NCBI GenBank assembly: GCA_963995505.1
Contig: OZ023192.1
Location: 10,337,001 to 10,401,000, forward strand
Length of the DNA: 64,000 bases
DNA from: Hypericum androsaemum
Lineage: Eukaryota; Streptophyta; Magnoliopsida; Malpighiales; Hypericaceae
Direction: 5' to 3'
In this document: piece after piece, positions 20,976 through 32,043 of the stretch
Numbering within the stretch: the stretch's first letter is position 1
How the letters are laid out: each line of letters starts with the position of its first letter
Translations under genes and position numbers: made by a program
The notes under the pieces: generated by a model
The model's database searches: none
Told to the model about the DNA's origin: nothing
What the model saw: only the letters and a program-made list of their open reading frames with translations

Positions 20976-23244
20976 TTTTTCATTTAATTTAATGATTTTG
21001 TATAATTATTTAATTGGGGGGAAACAAAAAAGTCTTGTCTTGTTGTGGTTTTGGAGATTGTGTGTTGTATAGATGGCGTCATTGTAAAGGTCGTTTGGAG
21101 TTAGAGTGTGGCCCCCGCTTTTCTCAAAGAGAGAGGGTTTCTGTGACTTGTGGATGGTTGCAAGTAATTAGTCGGCTGTGCCTAAGCCAGCTCACTTGCT
21201 TGAGGCTCACGGGTCGTATAGCTTTTATTATCCATTCTAATATTTACACGAATAGAATATATTTGAAGTTGAATACTATCGAATTTTACAAAGAAATAAC
21301 TATGTTCGTACAATAGAATTTACTTGTGATACATTTAATTTTCTGTCACTCTGACCAAATACACTAATCTCACTTCATTTTTGCTTTTGAACTTTGTTCC
21401 ATGGTATCCGTAGAAGATTCCCTCGGGGCTTTCCTTTTACCTTTTGGTTAGAAGAGTTCATTGTTGTTTATTTCCGTTAAACCGGTGGACTTTATCTGAT
21501 CGATGGAAACTTATTTCGTTGGCATCAAATAGTGCAAAATTGTAATTGGCACAAAAGTAAAATAATTAGATTTATTTAAGAAATTTTTTATTTCAAATTT
21601 TCAAGGTCAATTATCATTGAGAGCATTGTCCTGATTCAACCGTTTTGCCTCTAAAATAAGAAAATTTTTAAAAATGATTTTTGATTGTTTACCAATTTTT
21701 TTGAAATGGGTTTCTTTATCAAATTGATGCTGGCCGTTTGTGTATAAAAACTAGCTTAATTAATTCTCCAATGTTAACGTTATAGGAATGGATTTCATCA
21801 TCCGAAAGTTCCAGACATTTAGACATTATGAGATGACAGTACTTTTTCTAAACTATGTCCTCATGAATCAGATTAGTTTACTATGTCCTCATTGCATATT
21901 TATATTCTTAATTTTCTCTCTCGTCCTCCTCCTCTCCCTCTGTCTCTCTTAGTAAAACCCTAACAACATCTCATTAAAAAAAATTCTAGGACCGCCGTCG
22001 TCATTTTATTTGTCGGTTATCCACAGAAAATTTTTTTTGAAAGGTTATCCACAGAAATACTTTTGCAAGAATACTTATATATTTTAGAATCATGGCATTT
22101 GTAAGTATTTGGTGTGCATATCTGGACATTTACTAAAACATCTGGTGAATAAATGCAAATTATATATTTTTTAAAATTGTATGAAAAATTTATATCCAAA
22201 GAAAATTGCATTAATATGACAGGTATAAAGATTTCAATGGATAGAGTTTCCATTGTGAAAGACATTTGGACCGTAGCATAGCCAATTAAATATGTTGGTG
22301 TAGATTTAGCCGGTCAAAATCACAAAATTTAAACAATTAGCACTTTAGAAAAATGAAATGCAAATAAAGTTTGTCAGAAATTAAATGCATACTGGTGCAT
22401 CATTTTCTTTTTGAAGCGAAGCAAGTAGACCATTCCTAGTGTTGATTTTTGCCCTTTTCCAGTAACATATACGCATTTGGAAGTTGTAATATAATTGTCA
22501 AATTAGACGCCGTAAGTATTAAGTTCAGAATCGAAGCATCGGCTCGGCTGCCGCGCCCGGTGGCTCATGCTCCGCTTCGGACGATAATGGAGGGGACCCA
22601 ACGGATAAGCTGGGCGCCACTTCCCAATTTCCTTTTTCGATTTAATTAATCTGATATTCGATTTTATCGTACTAATTAATTCATGTTTAAATTGTGTAGT
22701 ATTATTTAAAAGTGACAAATCTATCTTAATAAATATTTTAATACTATTGTATTATCAATAATTCAAATTTTAAATTAAAAGAACCCGCTCACAAATTCTT
22801 CGTAAAAACTGTTACCCAATTTCTTTTGTTTATTTGTTAAAAAATATCTTGTGTTTATGGAAGGAGGAAATAATGGGGTGGTGGACCCCACCTAAATTTA
22901 TCCACCCTCTGTTTTGGATGGATTAGGAGGAATGATTCCCAATACGACAAACCATTCTTTGGAAGACACGTGCACCGTGACGTCACGAATAGTACAGTTC
23001 AGAATCTTGCAATAATTTTTCCCCTTTCCCTTCTTCTTGGGCTCTGGAGGTTGCCACGTAAGGGTTAAGTGTGGACCCATACTTCTCGCTGGAAGCCATT
23101 TTTTAACCTGTGGCCCCTGTGGGATCGTAATTGAAAATAATCAAATATACGAAAATGTTTTTTTTGAGGAAATATATAAAAATGTTAAATACTAATAAGT
23201 TTATACGTGTTGGAGAAAAAAAAAGTTTATGCTTTTCATATATA
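20976..23244 (-). other. Upstream region of S40 paralogue A
   Basis: No gene seen. It is colinear with 40,199-42,700 of copy B. It contains a conserved GC-richer patch at 22,520-22,620 and the bZIP-site pair at 22,967-22,985 (separate entry). Otherwise AT-rich intergenic DNA. Confidence 0.6.
22967..22985. promoter_or_regulatory. G-box plus CRE-type site upstream of S40 paralogue A
   Basis: A perfect CACGTG (22,967-22,972) is followed five bases later by the perfect palindrome TGACGTCA (22,978-22,985). Both are classic plant bZIP sites (ABRE/G-box and C/TGA-type). The pair is preserved in copy B (42,486-42,504) about 2.1-2.5 kb upstream of each S40 gene. Conservation may simply reflect recent duplication, and distance makes a promoter role uncertain. 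Confidence 0.4.
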
Positions 23245-23310
23245 TGTGATACCCCGTAAATAATATGTTATCTCTGAAAAGTTTCAAGTGATTTGATTAG
23301 ACTATCTATA

Positions 23311-23430
23311 TACCAACAAGACGTATCTTTTTTCTGGCACACGTCTTGAGAGAACTCTAAGGTTAAATGTGCATGACCTCGGATAATCTTAGAATAGGTG
23401 ACTTCCTGGGAAGTTTTCGGAATGCGTGCG
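23311..23430 (+). repeat. 5S rRNA-like segment in Cassandra 5' LTR
   Basis: Colinear with plant 5S rRNA: ACCAACA near the start, GAGAACTC..AGGTTAA (box A region), TAGAATAGGTGACTTCCTGGGAAG (box C region), given here in two overlapping parts: TAGAATAGGTGAC and GACTTCCTGGGAAG. It is mutated relative to a true 5S gene (e.g. AATAGGTGAC for GATGGGTGAC) and lacks the 5S gene context, so it is not annotated as rRNA. In Cassandra these pol III promoter boxes are thought to drive transcription. Confidence 0.85.
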
Positions 23431-23696
23431 AGTGAGAATAAACTACACTGGAAAAGACCTGTATTGGTCTGTAGAGGCAGTCGGTCAAATCACGGGGCAT
23501 TACATATGATATCAGAGTAGAACCTTGGCTAGTACATTGTAGTTCGGGGATCGAATACACCCAAATACGAGTAATTCAGGGATTGTTTGATTTTGGCACG
23601 ACGAGGACGTCGCATATTTAAGGAGAAATGGGTGTGATACCCCGTAAATGATATGTTATGTTTGAAAGGTCTTAAGTGATTTGATTGATATTATTC

Positions 23697-23816
23697 ATAC
23701 CAACAAAGTGCACCTTCTTTTCCAGCACACATCTTGAGAGAACTCCAAAGTTAAACGTGGTTGATCTGAAGTAGTCTAAGGATGGGTGACTTTTTAAGAA
23801 GTTTTTCGGGATGCGT
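23697..23816 (+). repeat. 5S rRNA-like segment in Cassandra 3' LTR
   Basis: Second copy, with AGAACTCCAAAGTTAAACGTG in the box A region (given in parts AGAACTCCAAAG and GTTAAACGTG) and GGATGGGTGAC (23,780-23,790) in box C. It is closer to the 5S consensus than the 5' LTR copy in box C, but has TTTTTAAGAAG where CCTGGGAAG is expected. Confidence 0.85.
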
Positions 23817-24149
23817 GTGAGTGAGGACAAAGTACGCTGAAAAAGACTCGTGTTCGGCTGTAGTGACAGTCGGTCAGATCACGGGGCGTTACAAGTAATT
23901 TTTTTCTTGCCAATATATCAAATTGATTTGTCTTTTACAAAATATAATGTGATTACGTGAATTCTCAATTCTTTTCTGTTAGTCTTTATCTACCACTACA
24001 TTCGGGTTTTTTCACCAAATATCATTGCATATAAAAACGAAATAACTAATTTAGAAAAGTCTAAATTTTAAAACACAAGTTTTTTTTAAATAAAAAATAG
24101 ATAATAAAAACATTTAATAACATTGGCGCAACCCCTTTAAGAGTTATCC

Positions 24150-26985
24150 ATTTTTTAAATAGCGGACCTTTATTACTAAAAAGGATGAAAAGTTTACAGC
24201 AAGAGATCAGAAGCGAGAAAAACAAAATCAAGTATAGAAAAATCAAGGCCTAAACAGGCAACCAAAACGATTAACCTACTACCATAACTAGGAACTCCCA
24301 CCAAGTTAACCCATAGGTCGGGAAGTCATGGAGGAAGGATGCCAAATTGAGAGACTAGCGCTTCTAGAGTGAAACCGTCACTTTCTTCGCCTTGAACCTG
24401 GTGTTGTATCCTGATGGACGCTGATCCGCATAACCACAAGCCAAACCATTCGGGTCGAACAGACCATCCATCCCAACCTCGTCCACCCAGGAGCCCGTCA
24501 GCCTTTCTGTCAACGGCCCCATGAACTTCAGAGTCTCTGGAATAACCCCGTGATCAGAACAAACAACTACCTCAGTACCTGCTTGGCTCGGAATGGGCAT
24601 GGGATCAGGAGCAGGAAGCATCGAAGCCCTTCCCAACACAGACGACTCAGCGTCCTAGAGTACTGGAACGCCTTTGGCAAGAAACCCGAGCTCCAAATCC
24701 TTGCTCTTCTTAGAAAATGAAGATCTCTGGGGTAAAACTCCCCACCCCACTTCCTCCTCCCCCGCCACATAGGCCGCCTTCGAGCCTCAACCTTTGCCAA
24801 ATCCTCAGGAGATAGCGATGCCAATAACTCGGCTGAAGAAGGACCTCTCATGCGCCCCTTTTTCTTGCTTGAAGCCGAGCTTGAACCATGTGAAGCCGGG
24901 GAACTAACCTGCAGGCTAGCATCAAGCGAGCAGCCTTGTCAACACTAGTAACCCTTACCAACGTAGGAGCAACTTGAGGACAAGAACGACCATCCCCCGG
25001 CGAGGGAGGATCGTCTTTGCCTGTGATAAATGACCATCGTGAGCAAGCGGAAGAACCCACGGTCCCACGTACCTCATCATCTACCCTTCGAACCAGCACC
25101 TCAGATAGCAAGCTAGGCGAGCTAGGGACGGGCGCCTATGAATACATATAACATAATTCATGAAACAACTCCGCTAAGCCAAAACTCCCCTCCACAAACA
25201 CTGCCGATAAGTTAGGCACCTGAGAACTGGGTCTTGCCTCACCCCCACATCAACAGGACCATGCACAGTCACGTTCTCATCAATAACCACCAAGGCAGGA
25301 GCATCAAAATCCTCTCTGAATGCAATTCCAGAATTAGGACAGTTTCGCTCAAGAACCTAGTTGTGAGACGAGGCAGTAACCACCTCCTCGGCTGAAGTAT
25401 GCACATAAACACCCTCTGCGGAAGACAAACTTGAAAAGAAAATATAATGGGGCATGTCAAAAGCAGGCACCAAATTATCCACGAGTTGGCCATCATGTTG
25501 CACCAAATTCTCTAGAACAGTAATCCAAGCGAGAGTAGCACACTTCTCTAATTCCGCAGAAAGACCAACCTCCAATTCAGAATTCGTTCCAATAGAAACA
25601 AGCTCACCTGATGCAACCTCCAATTCATAATTTTCAGGTAAAGCAAGCCCCTCTTGATAAGCCAATTGTTCTAACAAAATTGTCAAAGCCAGAGAAATAC
25701 TCCCCTCAACTTCAAGAGCCGTGGGAGAAGGACATCCAACTGCACCCTCCATACCAATTTCACCCTCCTCAAGTTCTAACACCTCAGATAATCTATCAAG
25801 TAAATTTGAGGCAGGCAATTTCTGCTGCCAACTCGCCTATCTCTCCTCGCCTCCACCATGACCCGAGGTTCGGCCAAATTCTGATTCACCACCTCAACTT
25901 CCTCCACATGGGAAACTTGCGACAAGCAGAGGAGACATGTCCAAGCACCTTACCGTGCTCACAAAATTTTGGCAAGTCCTCGTATACAACATCCACAAGA
26001 TAACTACCATCATCATGTCGTAAGCAAATTTGGTCCCAACGAGGCCTGGTCGTATCAATCTCTACAAAGACACGGATGGAAGCCCCATTAACCTTATTCA
26101 ACGCATCTGAGTCAGCACATATCGGATCACCCACCGATGCGGCAAAACCGAAAATAATGTCGGGCTCAACATGTTCCATACTCAACCCCACAAACTGAAC
26201 CCAAACCTTCGCATGAGTAGCATGGACCTTAGACTGATGAAAAAAGGAACCCACAGTTTTATGTAGAGAGTGCTATGAGGAATGTGCCAAACTCTTGAAC
26301 TCCAAACCATATCCCGATCCTTCTCGGTAGCAAACTTGAACCCAAAAATAACCCATACCCAAGGGCAACATCTTCACATACTGAATTGATCAAGTCTTAA
26401 CAATCGAACAACACAAATCATAAGATGAACAAGGCTTGCTTCCCTTCGGCCTCACCAACCTACCAATGAGAGCACGAGCACCATAATTAACTCTGCTAAC
26501 CGACCGATCCTTATTCACCTCAAGCATAGGCAAGTCACCATCAAGATTAGGCCGAATAAAATTACATATGTTAGACCAGCAACAAGTTCTCGAGCGAACC
26601 AACTCCGTGTATGATCGTTGTTGAGCAGGTTCGGAAGCCAGAGACTCGTGAGGGTCATGAACAACCGAAGGTGAGGAGCCACCTTGAGGCTGGGCTGAGC
26701 CCAGGCCCAATGCCACTTGAGCCATCATCGAAGGCAGACCTGCCTCTCCATAAGCTGACGTAGAAGCGAGCGAAAGAGCCCTAGCGTCGCTTGAACTTGC
26801 AACAGAAAAAAGAGAACCGCCGCCAGAAGTCAGGATCTGCAGCACCGCTTGGAGAAACCCAAGCGCGGCAAGGGATTCCAGAGGAGGCGCCGCTACAGAC
26901 CCGGGAGGAGGCCCCGCCACCGAAGGAAGCAGAGAGGAGGCGGAGAATGATCCGGAGAAGGAGGTCTGTCCTCCTAGCTCATTGA
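24150..26985 (-). mobile_element. LINE-like element: ORF1 remnant without reverse transcriptase
   Basis: Minus-strand element absent from copy B. It starts near 26,985 with a GC-rich leader, runs through an ORF1-like coding region (to ~24,364) and ends with a 3' tail containing AGTAATAAAGG and a short A-rich end (~24,150). No RT/endonuclease ORF2 lies between ORF1 and the tail, so it is either internally deleted or a non-autonomous derivative. The right boundary is placed by the drop from GC-rich to AT-rich sequence; no target duplication was identified. Confidence 0.7.
24364..26920 (-). pseudogene. LINE ORF1 / DUF4283-type gag-like protein, broken
   Basis: The N-terminal piece (26,920-26,390) is Ala/Ser-rich, then RSYTELVRSRT and the start of the DUF4283 RNA-binding-like domain (GARALIGRLVRPKG). 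After a disrupted stretch the domain continues (26,254-25,886) with VWVQFVGLSMEHVEP, a typical DUF4283 segment. A degenerate zinc knuckle follows (FCEHGKVLGHVSSAC; the second Cys is missing). The C-terminal acidic tail is spread over several frames (25,818-25,357; 25,111-24,848; 24,851-24,567; 24,639-24,364). This architecture is typical of ORF1 of plant L1-type LINEs, a nucleic-acid chaperone. Several frameshifts and stops make it non-functional. Confidence 0.72.
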
Positions 26986-28008
26986 AAATTTTTTCGTAAA
27001 ATTAATTTAGCAGATTATATATTTTTGGTTAAATTAAATATTAATTTATAAATTAAGCTCAAATAAAATAATATAAATTATTTATTTAAATTAAAATAGT
27101 AATAATTTAATATATATCTTAATTATATTTCTAAATAAATTTTTTGATAAAAGAAAATCGGTTAACTTATTGAATATATAATATAGTCAACATTAAAAAA
27201 TTTGATCAAACATATAATATGCAACTATCTAGAAAAGATTCATATTTGTTGAAAGTAGAATAAAAATAACAATATCATGTCACTCATATATATTGAATAA
27301 TTTTATTTTTATTTACGAACATACACATACTTAAAAAAATAGTAGGAATGAGAAAAAAATTATTTGTCAATTTTGTATTTATTCTTATTGATATTTACTA
27401 AAAATAATTATTACAATTTTTTTATCCAGTAGTACTTTTGAGATTTTTTTAATAAAGATATAAAAAATGCAACTAAAACTATAAAGATATAAAGAAAAAA
27501 TAACTACCTACTCTACTATCTACTAGTAAATTGCAATAACTACTCAATCTACTCTTTCACCAGGTATATTGAATTTCCTACTCTCAATATATTTTTTACC
27601 CCTTCTATCTATTTCAACAAACACACCTTTAGCCTTTTTTAACGAATATTAGTTCCAGCAATTTTATATATAGTATTCCTAAAATTCTCGAATTTGTTTA
27701 CTTTTTAGTTTCTTTTTACACCCACCGAGTTGTGCTTCTTTATGAGTATTTTTAACAAGAAGTTTATATTGATGCATAAACAATGAGAAAAGTGAAAATA
27801 GTTTGGCAGGAAAAAAACGTTAGCATAACTTTCAATGGAACTATTCGAACACAACAAAAAAATTATGTTAAGTAGATTTATATCACTGTTTATGACATCT
27901 TTCTCGTATTGAATTTTTTGTTTTAACTCAATCAACGAATAACATTGGATTCTTGTTTGGTTGTAAACTACGGATCAAGATCTTTCATCATGTTCTAATC
28001 TACAAACA
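26986..28008. other. AT-rich intergenic DNA
   Basis: No gene or repeat recognised from 26,986 to ~27,690, where base composition is very AT-rich. From about 27,700 it matches copy B (43,120 onward). Confidence 0.6.
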
Positions 28009-28300
28009 TATAAAATTGGGCAATTGTCCTTTGTATTTCACTAAATCGACGATTTAGTCCCCGCTATTTCAAAAAATATGTTCCTGTCCCTCGTATTTGC
28101 TTTTGTTATATTCTCGGGTCTCTGGTTGACGTCAGCAAATATTTTTTCCATTTAAATGATTTATATAACCTTACAAAAAATCAAAAAAATCCCCCCTCCC
28201 TCTTGTCGGCGTTCTCCACATTGGATCATCTTCTCTAACGAGATTGGGGATGAAATCGGCCAGCCGCTCCCTTGAAAACTTGTCGTCGTCCAACCATAAC

Positions 28301-29413
28301 TGTCACGCCCCAATAATCAAGGCATGTCAACCGCCGCAGAGTAAATATCTTCACAAGGCATCTTTATTTTTCAAATCATAAAACCGTCCTCAAATCTAAC
28401 AATAATTATTTAAACATAATAAAAAGTCTTAAAATGAAATGCAAAGTCTCAAACTGAATTAAATAAATGCATGTCCTCGCCTCTAGCTCTCACACCCGAT
28501 CCGTCCCCGTCGCGTCCGAAACAAAATAATGCAATTTGCTGAGATCACACAACTCAGTAAGCCGAACTCGAAATTAAAAATACCTAAACTAATATACACA
28601 GATAGCACGGAACAGAATTAATAACTCAAATACAGACAACACAGACGAACTCCAGAGTACGACTATCGAAAACCTGTGGGACACAGAAGACATATCCTTC
28701 ACGGTAGAGGCACAGAAACAGAAGGACAGTCTCACCACAGGACATAGATATCATCGGTGCTCACATAGAGTACGAAATTCATCCAGAGTACTCTACGGGC
28801 ACAGAAGCACCGAGATAATTTTGACCAGAACAGACAGAATAAATACGAATATAATCAGGTAGTCCAAATCACCATAGCACATAACATATATCCACAACAG
28901 TCATACATCTCGAATATGAATTACATACATCTCCAATACGGATAAAATATATCCCAAATATGATCATACGATAGCAAAAACACAATAATTACGACACGAA
29001 AGATAGGGAGGTTTGACTTACCTCGTTTCCCTTTAACTTCGTCAAACCAGTCTTCCTTAATTTTTTGCGTCCTCCTCAAGTCCTTATAGTTCTTTGATCA
29101 ATTAATGACACCCTACAATTTCTTAAGGATTAACAGCGACACGGACAAGACGGCTTACCCTAGCGTCTCGCGAAGTGTCATCGTGTTCTCCCTCGTCCCT
29201 AGACTCTCTTGGAAGACCTCCTCCATCTTAGGAATATAAAACATAAAATTTCAGAGGTGAGCTCTAGAGTTTCGCCCAGGCTTCTTTTATAGGCGAAGCA
29301 TTAGGATTTTCATAGTCTAGGGTTTGGCAAAATTTTAGTTTAGTCCCTGGACAAATTATAGTTTGCTCTCCCATCAGTTTTAAATTATTCATTATGGTTT
29401 TCTGATCCTCACA
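28301..29413 (-). mobile_element. Antisense solo LTR nested in the LBD Pack-MULE, TSD ATAAC
   Basis: A 1,113-bp block reading (minus strand) TGTGAGGATC...GGGGCGTGACA, flanked by ATAAC at 28,296-28,300 and 29,414-29,418. It has no internal domain. Its 3' part on the minus strand (ACTGAGTTGTGTGATCTCAG; then GCGTGACA) resembles the end of the solo LTR at 50,597-53,644, so the two probably belong to related gypsy families. Confidence 0.9.
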
Positions 29414-29643
29414 ATAACATTTCAGGCCAACACCTTATCCTAACTTAACCCATCGGTCGATTCCTCACTAGTCTCATCATTTCCCCACTCGAGGGCCTTG
29501 ACTTGCTCCTCTTCACCCTCCACTCATTTCGTCTGGCAATCCCCCTCACCTCCCTTATTACTAGTGGCTGTCCCCCCTGAGGCTTCCGGAGGTGTGCCTG
29601 GTTGGCACCATCACAAATAAGCGCGTAGGCACCGGTGAGCTCC

Positions 29644-29904
29644 TCAGGGAGCACCATTCGCGGACCAGTCCGAGTTCTTCGTCATAGGCAAGTAGGCCTC
29701 ATCACCGATGTACTAGGAGAGCTCGTGGTGGGCAGATTCGAGGTCGCCCTCGATATGTTTGAGGCACTTCTGGAGTAGAGAAATGGAGTCGACACAGTCG
29801 TAGATGGGGACGGCGAGGCGAGACTGGGCCTCCCAAAAAAGGGAGTTGACGACGTCTGCCTGCTCTGACGGGGGCAGCTCTTTGAACTTGTTATATCTGA
29901 ATAG
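29644..29904 (-). pseudogene. Captured LBD (LATERAL ORGAN BOUNDARIES DOMAIN) gene fragment
   Basis: The minus strand reads FKELPPSEQADVVNSLFWEA, then PIYDCVDSISLLQKCLKHIE and GDLESAHHELS before a TAG, and stays readable (YIGDEAYLP) to TGA at 29,644-29,646. This matches the C-terminal half of the LOB domain: the region ending in the conserved Asp-Ala-Val-Asn-Ser stretch, the DPVYGCVG-like block (here PIYDCVD, degenerate) and the leucine-zipper-like coiled coil. The CX2CX6CX3C zinc motif of the N-terminal half is absent, so DNA binding is lost. A frame-shifted continuation is visible to ~29,445. LBD proteins are plant-specific transcription factors; this is a transposon-borne fragment. Confidence 0.82.
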
Positions 29905-30297
29905 ACGAGAATAATAGTTTAATCGATGATGGTTGGATGGGTTTGTTTTTGCTTTTATTTTTTGGGTTTGACTGGAGCAATAGTTAGATTATAACGGGTT
30001 TAGGCTTCGCCAGAGAAGATGAAGTGTCGTCGAAGCAGACAAAGTAACGTCGAAGAAGATAAACTATCGCTGGAGCGGAGGTAGGAGAATACGAGTTTTA
30101 TTTTTTTTAATTCCAAGGGTATAATAGTCATTTCAGGATTAAAAAATAAATAAATTGATTGATGATGTCAGCGAAAGACCCGAGAGTATAATAAAATCAA
30201 ACATGAGGGACAGAAAAATTATTTTTGAAACACAGGAAACTAAATCATCGATTTAGTCGAATACGAAAGAAACTACAGGAATTCGCCCTATAAAATT

Positions 30298-32034
30298 TCG
30301 TCACTATAGTTTATCCCTATATTTAACTTTCCCCTTTTCTTTGCTCATATTGGAGTTCATTTTTTTGGATGTCAATATCGGACTTACCGAATATGCGTCC
30401 AGATTTTTGTAGATCTGTGGAAATGTGGAGCAATTTTTTTTAAGGGGGTTCACATGCCCTCATTTATTAGCGTTTTGGCCTACCATTAGACAACGGCCCA
30501 TCATTCGTCAAGGTCTTTTTATGAAAACAACGTAGATTTGGCTATATGGCTAATTTCTAAAGTAAATGAGATGCGGTATTTAGTTTCTGAAAATTAAATA
30601 GTTTGAGTTCAATTTGTGGGAGTGTCAATAAAAATATGGAAAGGATTGCTCTTATTATTAAATCCAATTAAACCATCGGATTTTAAATGAGATAATTTCC
30701 TGAATTTGGCGGAAAATACTTTGGAAATATTCTTGTTTTTTTAAATTGTTGAGAATATTCATTTAGGCTTAATTCACTGGTCAAAAGTCAGATTCATAAA
30801 CTCATATGTAGAGTTCCTTTTCCCTTCCTTTGGCTTTAGGTCCCATCAACGAAAATATTAAAGTAAATAACATAGGAATAACGTCCAAGTGTTTAATGAC
30901 TTGAATTTTTTAAAGAGATCCAGCATTCAAATACTACAAAAGGTAAAAACACCATAAAAAATTTCTCTTAGACGGAGTCTGACAGTATTCAACTATGAAT
31001 ATCGATATTCGCAGGAAAGAATATAGAATAAGAAGAAGGATAAAAAGGGTAGGGGCCCAATCTAACCCTCATTTGTCAATGTGCTTGCTTCATCTGGGTA
31101 CTTGACGTAGGTGTTCTCTTTACAAAGACAGTGACTTGATACAGAAACTTGCGTCGTTGAACGGTTTTTTTTTAGTAACTCTTTTGGAACTTTTCCTCCT
31201 CTTTCTACATGATTAGGAAAATGTTGATAATGACATTAAACTCATCTGCAAGGATAGAGTATAGTATTGGCCTAAGGGGTTCTCTTGTGTCGCGGCATTA
31301 CAAATTGGAAAAATGTTGTGACAAGTGTACGATCATGTTTCTATGAGACTGTAACTGTACATACTCCTGTACTGCTGATATAAACCGGAATTAATCGATG
31401 ATGAAGGAGTTTCAAATTCAAGTTTTTTATACGTTAGGATAGCATAAACGAAACATAGAATAAGACATTCACGAAGGGCATTTGCTCTTGCAGTACAAAG
31501 TGTAAATGATTTGACAGAAATTCAGAGTTCAAACCTAACAAAATGTAATTCTAGGTGTAAAATATTTACCTTTCAAAAAAATCGCAACAAATAATAGAGG
31601 GAATATAGATGATAGTAGAGTCTCACGAATATGGTTTTCATTTGTAATAATATATCAATAAATTTTACTTACAAAAAAATGATAATAGAAGATACACATG
31701 GTATGCATGATAGACCATAAATCTTGAATTCACGGAGCTTGGGGAATTATCAATATAATATGTAAAGAGATGAGACATTGAGCTATAACTAACACCCATA
31801 ACCTATGCTAAAAGAAAATCCTAACCCCCCTTAACATACAAGGTTATAGACCTGGTGTGTAAAGAAAACAGTGGAAAAATACTTCTTTGTGTGAGAAGTG
31901 AGCGCCTTTAGAATCTTGAAAATATTTCTGTAACCATCTTTTAGATCCAAAGAAGTACTTCCTTATATTTATTTTTATTATCTTTTTTAGAAGAAAAAAT
32001 ATTAGAAATTTCAACGGGTAAATAAGCGGGAGTG
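30298..32034. other. Duplicated intergenic DNA, then unique DNA
   Basis: 30,298 to ~31,400 is colinear with 43,430-44,540 of copy B. From ~31,410 to ~31,770 copy A has sequence not found in copy B, and a short match resumes (GAGACATTGAGC near 31,770). Nothing recognisable in 31,830-32,034. No gene seen. Confidence 0.6.
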
Positions 32035-32043
32035 TTTTTTATA

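Larger units (their letters stand above)
23245..23893 (+). mobile_element. Cassandra TRIM retrotransposon (5S rRNA-bearing LTRs)
   Basis: Two LTRs, 23,245-23,504 (260 bp) and 23,633-23,893 (261 bp), both TGTGATACCCC...CGGGGC(A/G)TTACA, flank a 128-bp interior. The interior opens with an initiator-Met-like PBS (TGATATCAGAG, 23,506-23,516) and ends with a purine-rich tract before the second LTR. There is no coding capacity, as expected of a terminal-repeat retrotransposon in miniature. The 5S-like segment within each LTR identifies Cassandra. The element is absent from the matching site in copy B (~42,702). No clean 5-bp target duplication is visible. Confidence 0.92.
28018..30288. mobile_element. 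Pack-MULE with LBD gene fragment, TSD TATAAAATT
   Basis: The 9-bp direct repeat TATAAAATT (28,009-28,017 and 30,289-30,297) flanks inverted repeats of ~150 bp that begin GGGCAATT and, on the other strand, GGGCGAATTCC. They stay colinear through shared landmarks such as CGATTTAG, CTGTCCCTC and CTCGGGTCT. Copy B has the empty site at ~43,430. Nine-bp duplications and long TIRs are diagnostic of Mutator-like elements. No transposase is present. The interior carries an LBD gene fragment (29,644-29,904) and a later solo LTR (28,301-29,413). Confidence 0.92.
18939..31830. repeat. Segmental duplication, copy A
   Basis: Colinear in direct orientation with ~35,112-44,610. Matching blocks: 18,939-19,480 with 35,112-35,535; 19,487-23,245 with 38,757-42,700; 23,894-23,950 with 42,700-42,770; 27,700-28,017 with 43,120-43,430; 30,298-31,400 with 43,430-44,540. 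Gaps in the alignment are transposon insertions specific to one copy, plus some diverged sequence (e.g. 23,950-24,060 and 27,000-27,700). The left end is cut by Copia-1. Confidence 0.9.

Noticed and set aside
22503..22718. Small minus-strand ORF with a counterpart at 41,978-42,163
   Set aside because: Only a short stretch is similar, replacements are as frequent as silent changes, and start and length differ between copies; recent duplication explains the similarity.
23311..23816. Two 5S rRNA-like sequences as real 5S genes
   Set aside because: They are diverged in pol III boxes and sit at the same place in paired LTRs of a Cassandra element, so they are element parts.
29445..29657. 70-aa minus-strand ORF in the LBD Pack-MULE as a separate gene
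   Set aside because: It is the frame-shifted continuation of the captured LBD fragment or a chance frame, with no independent domain.
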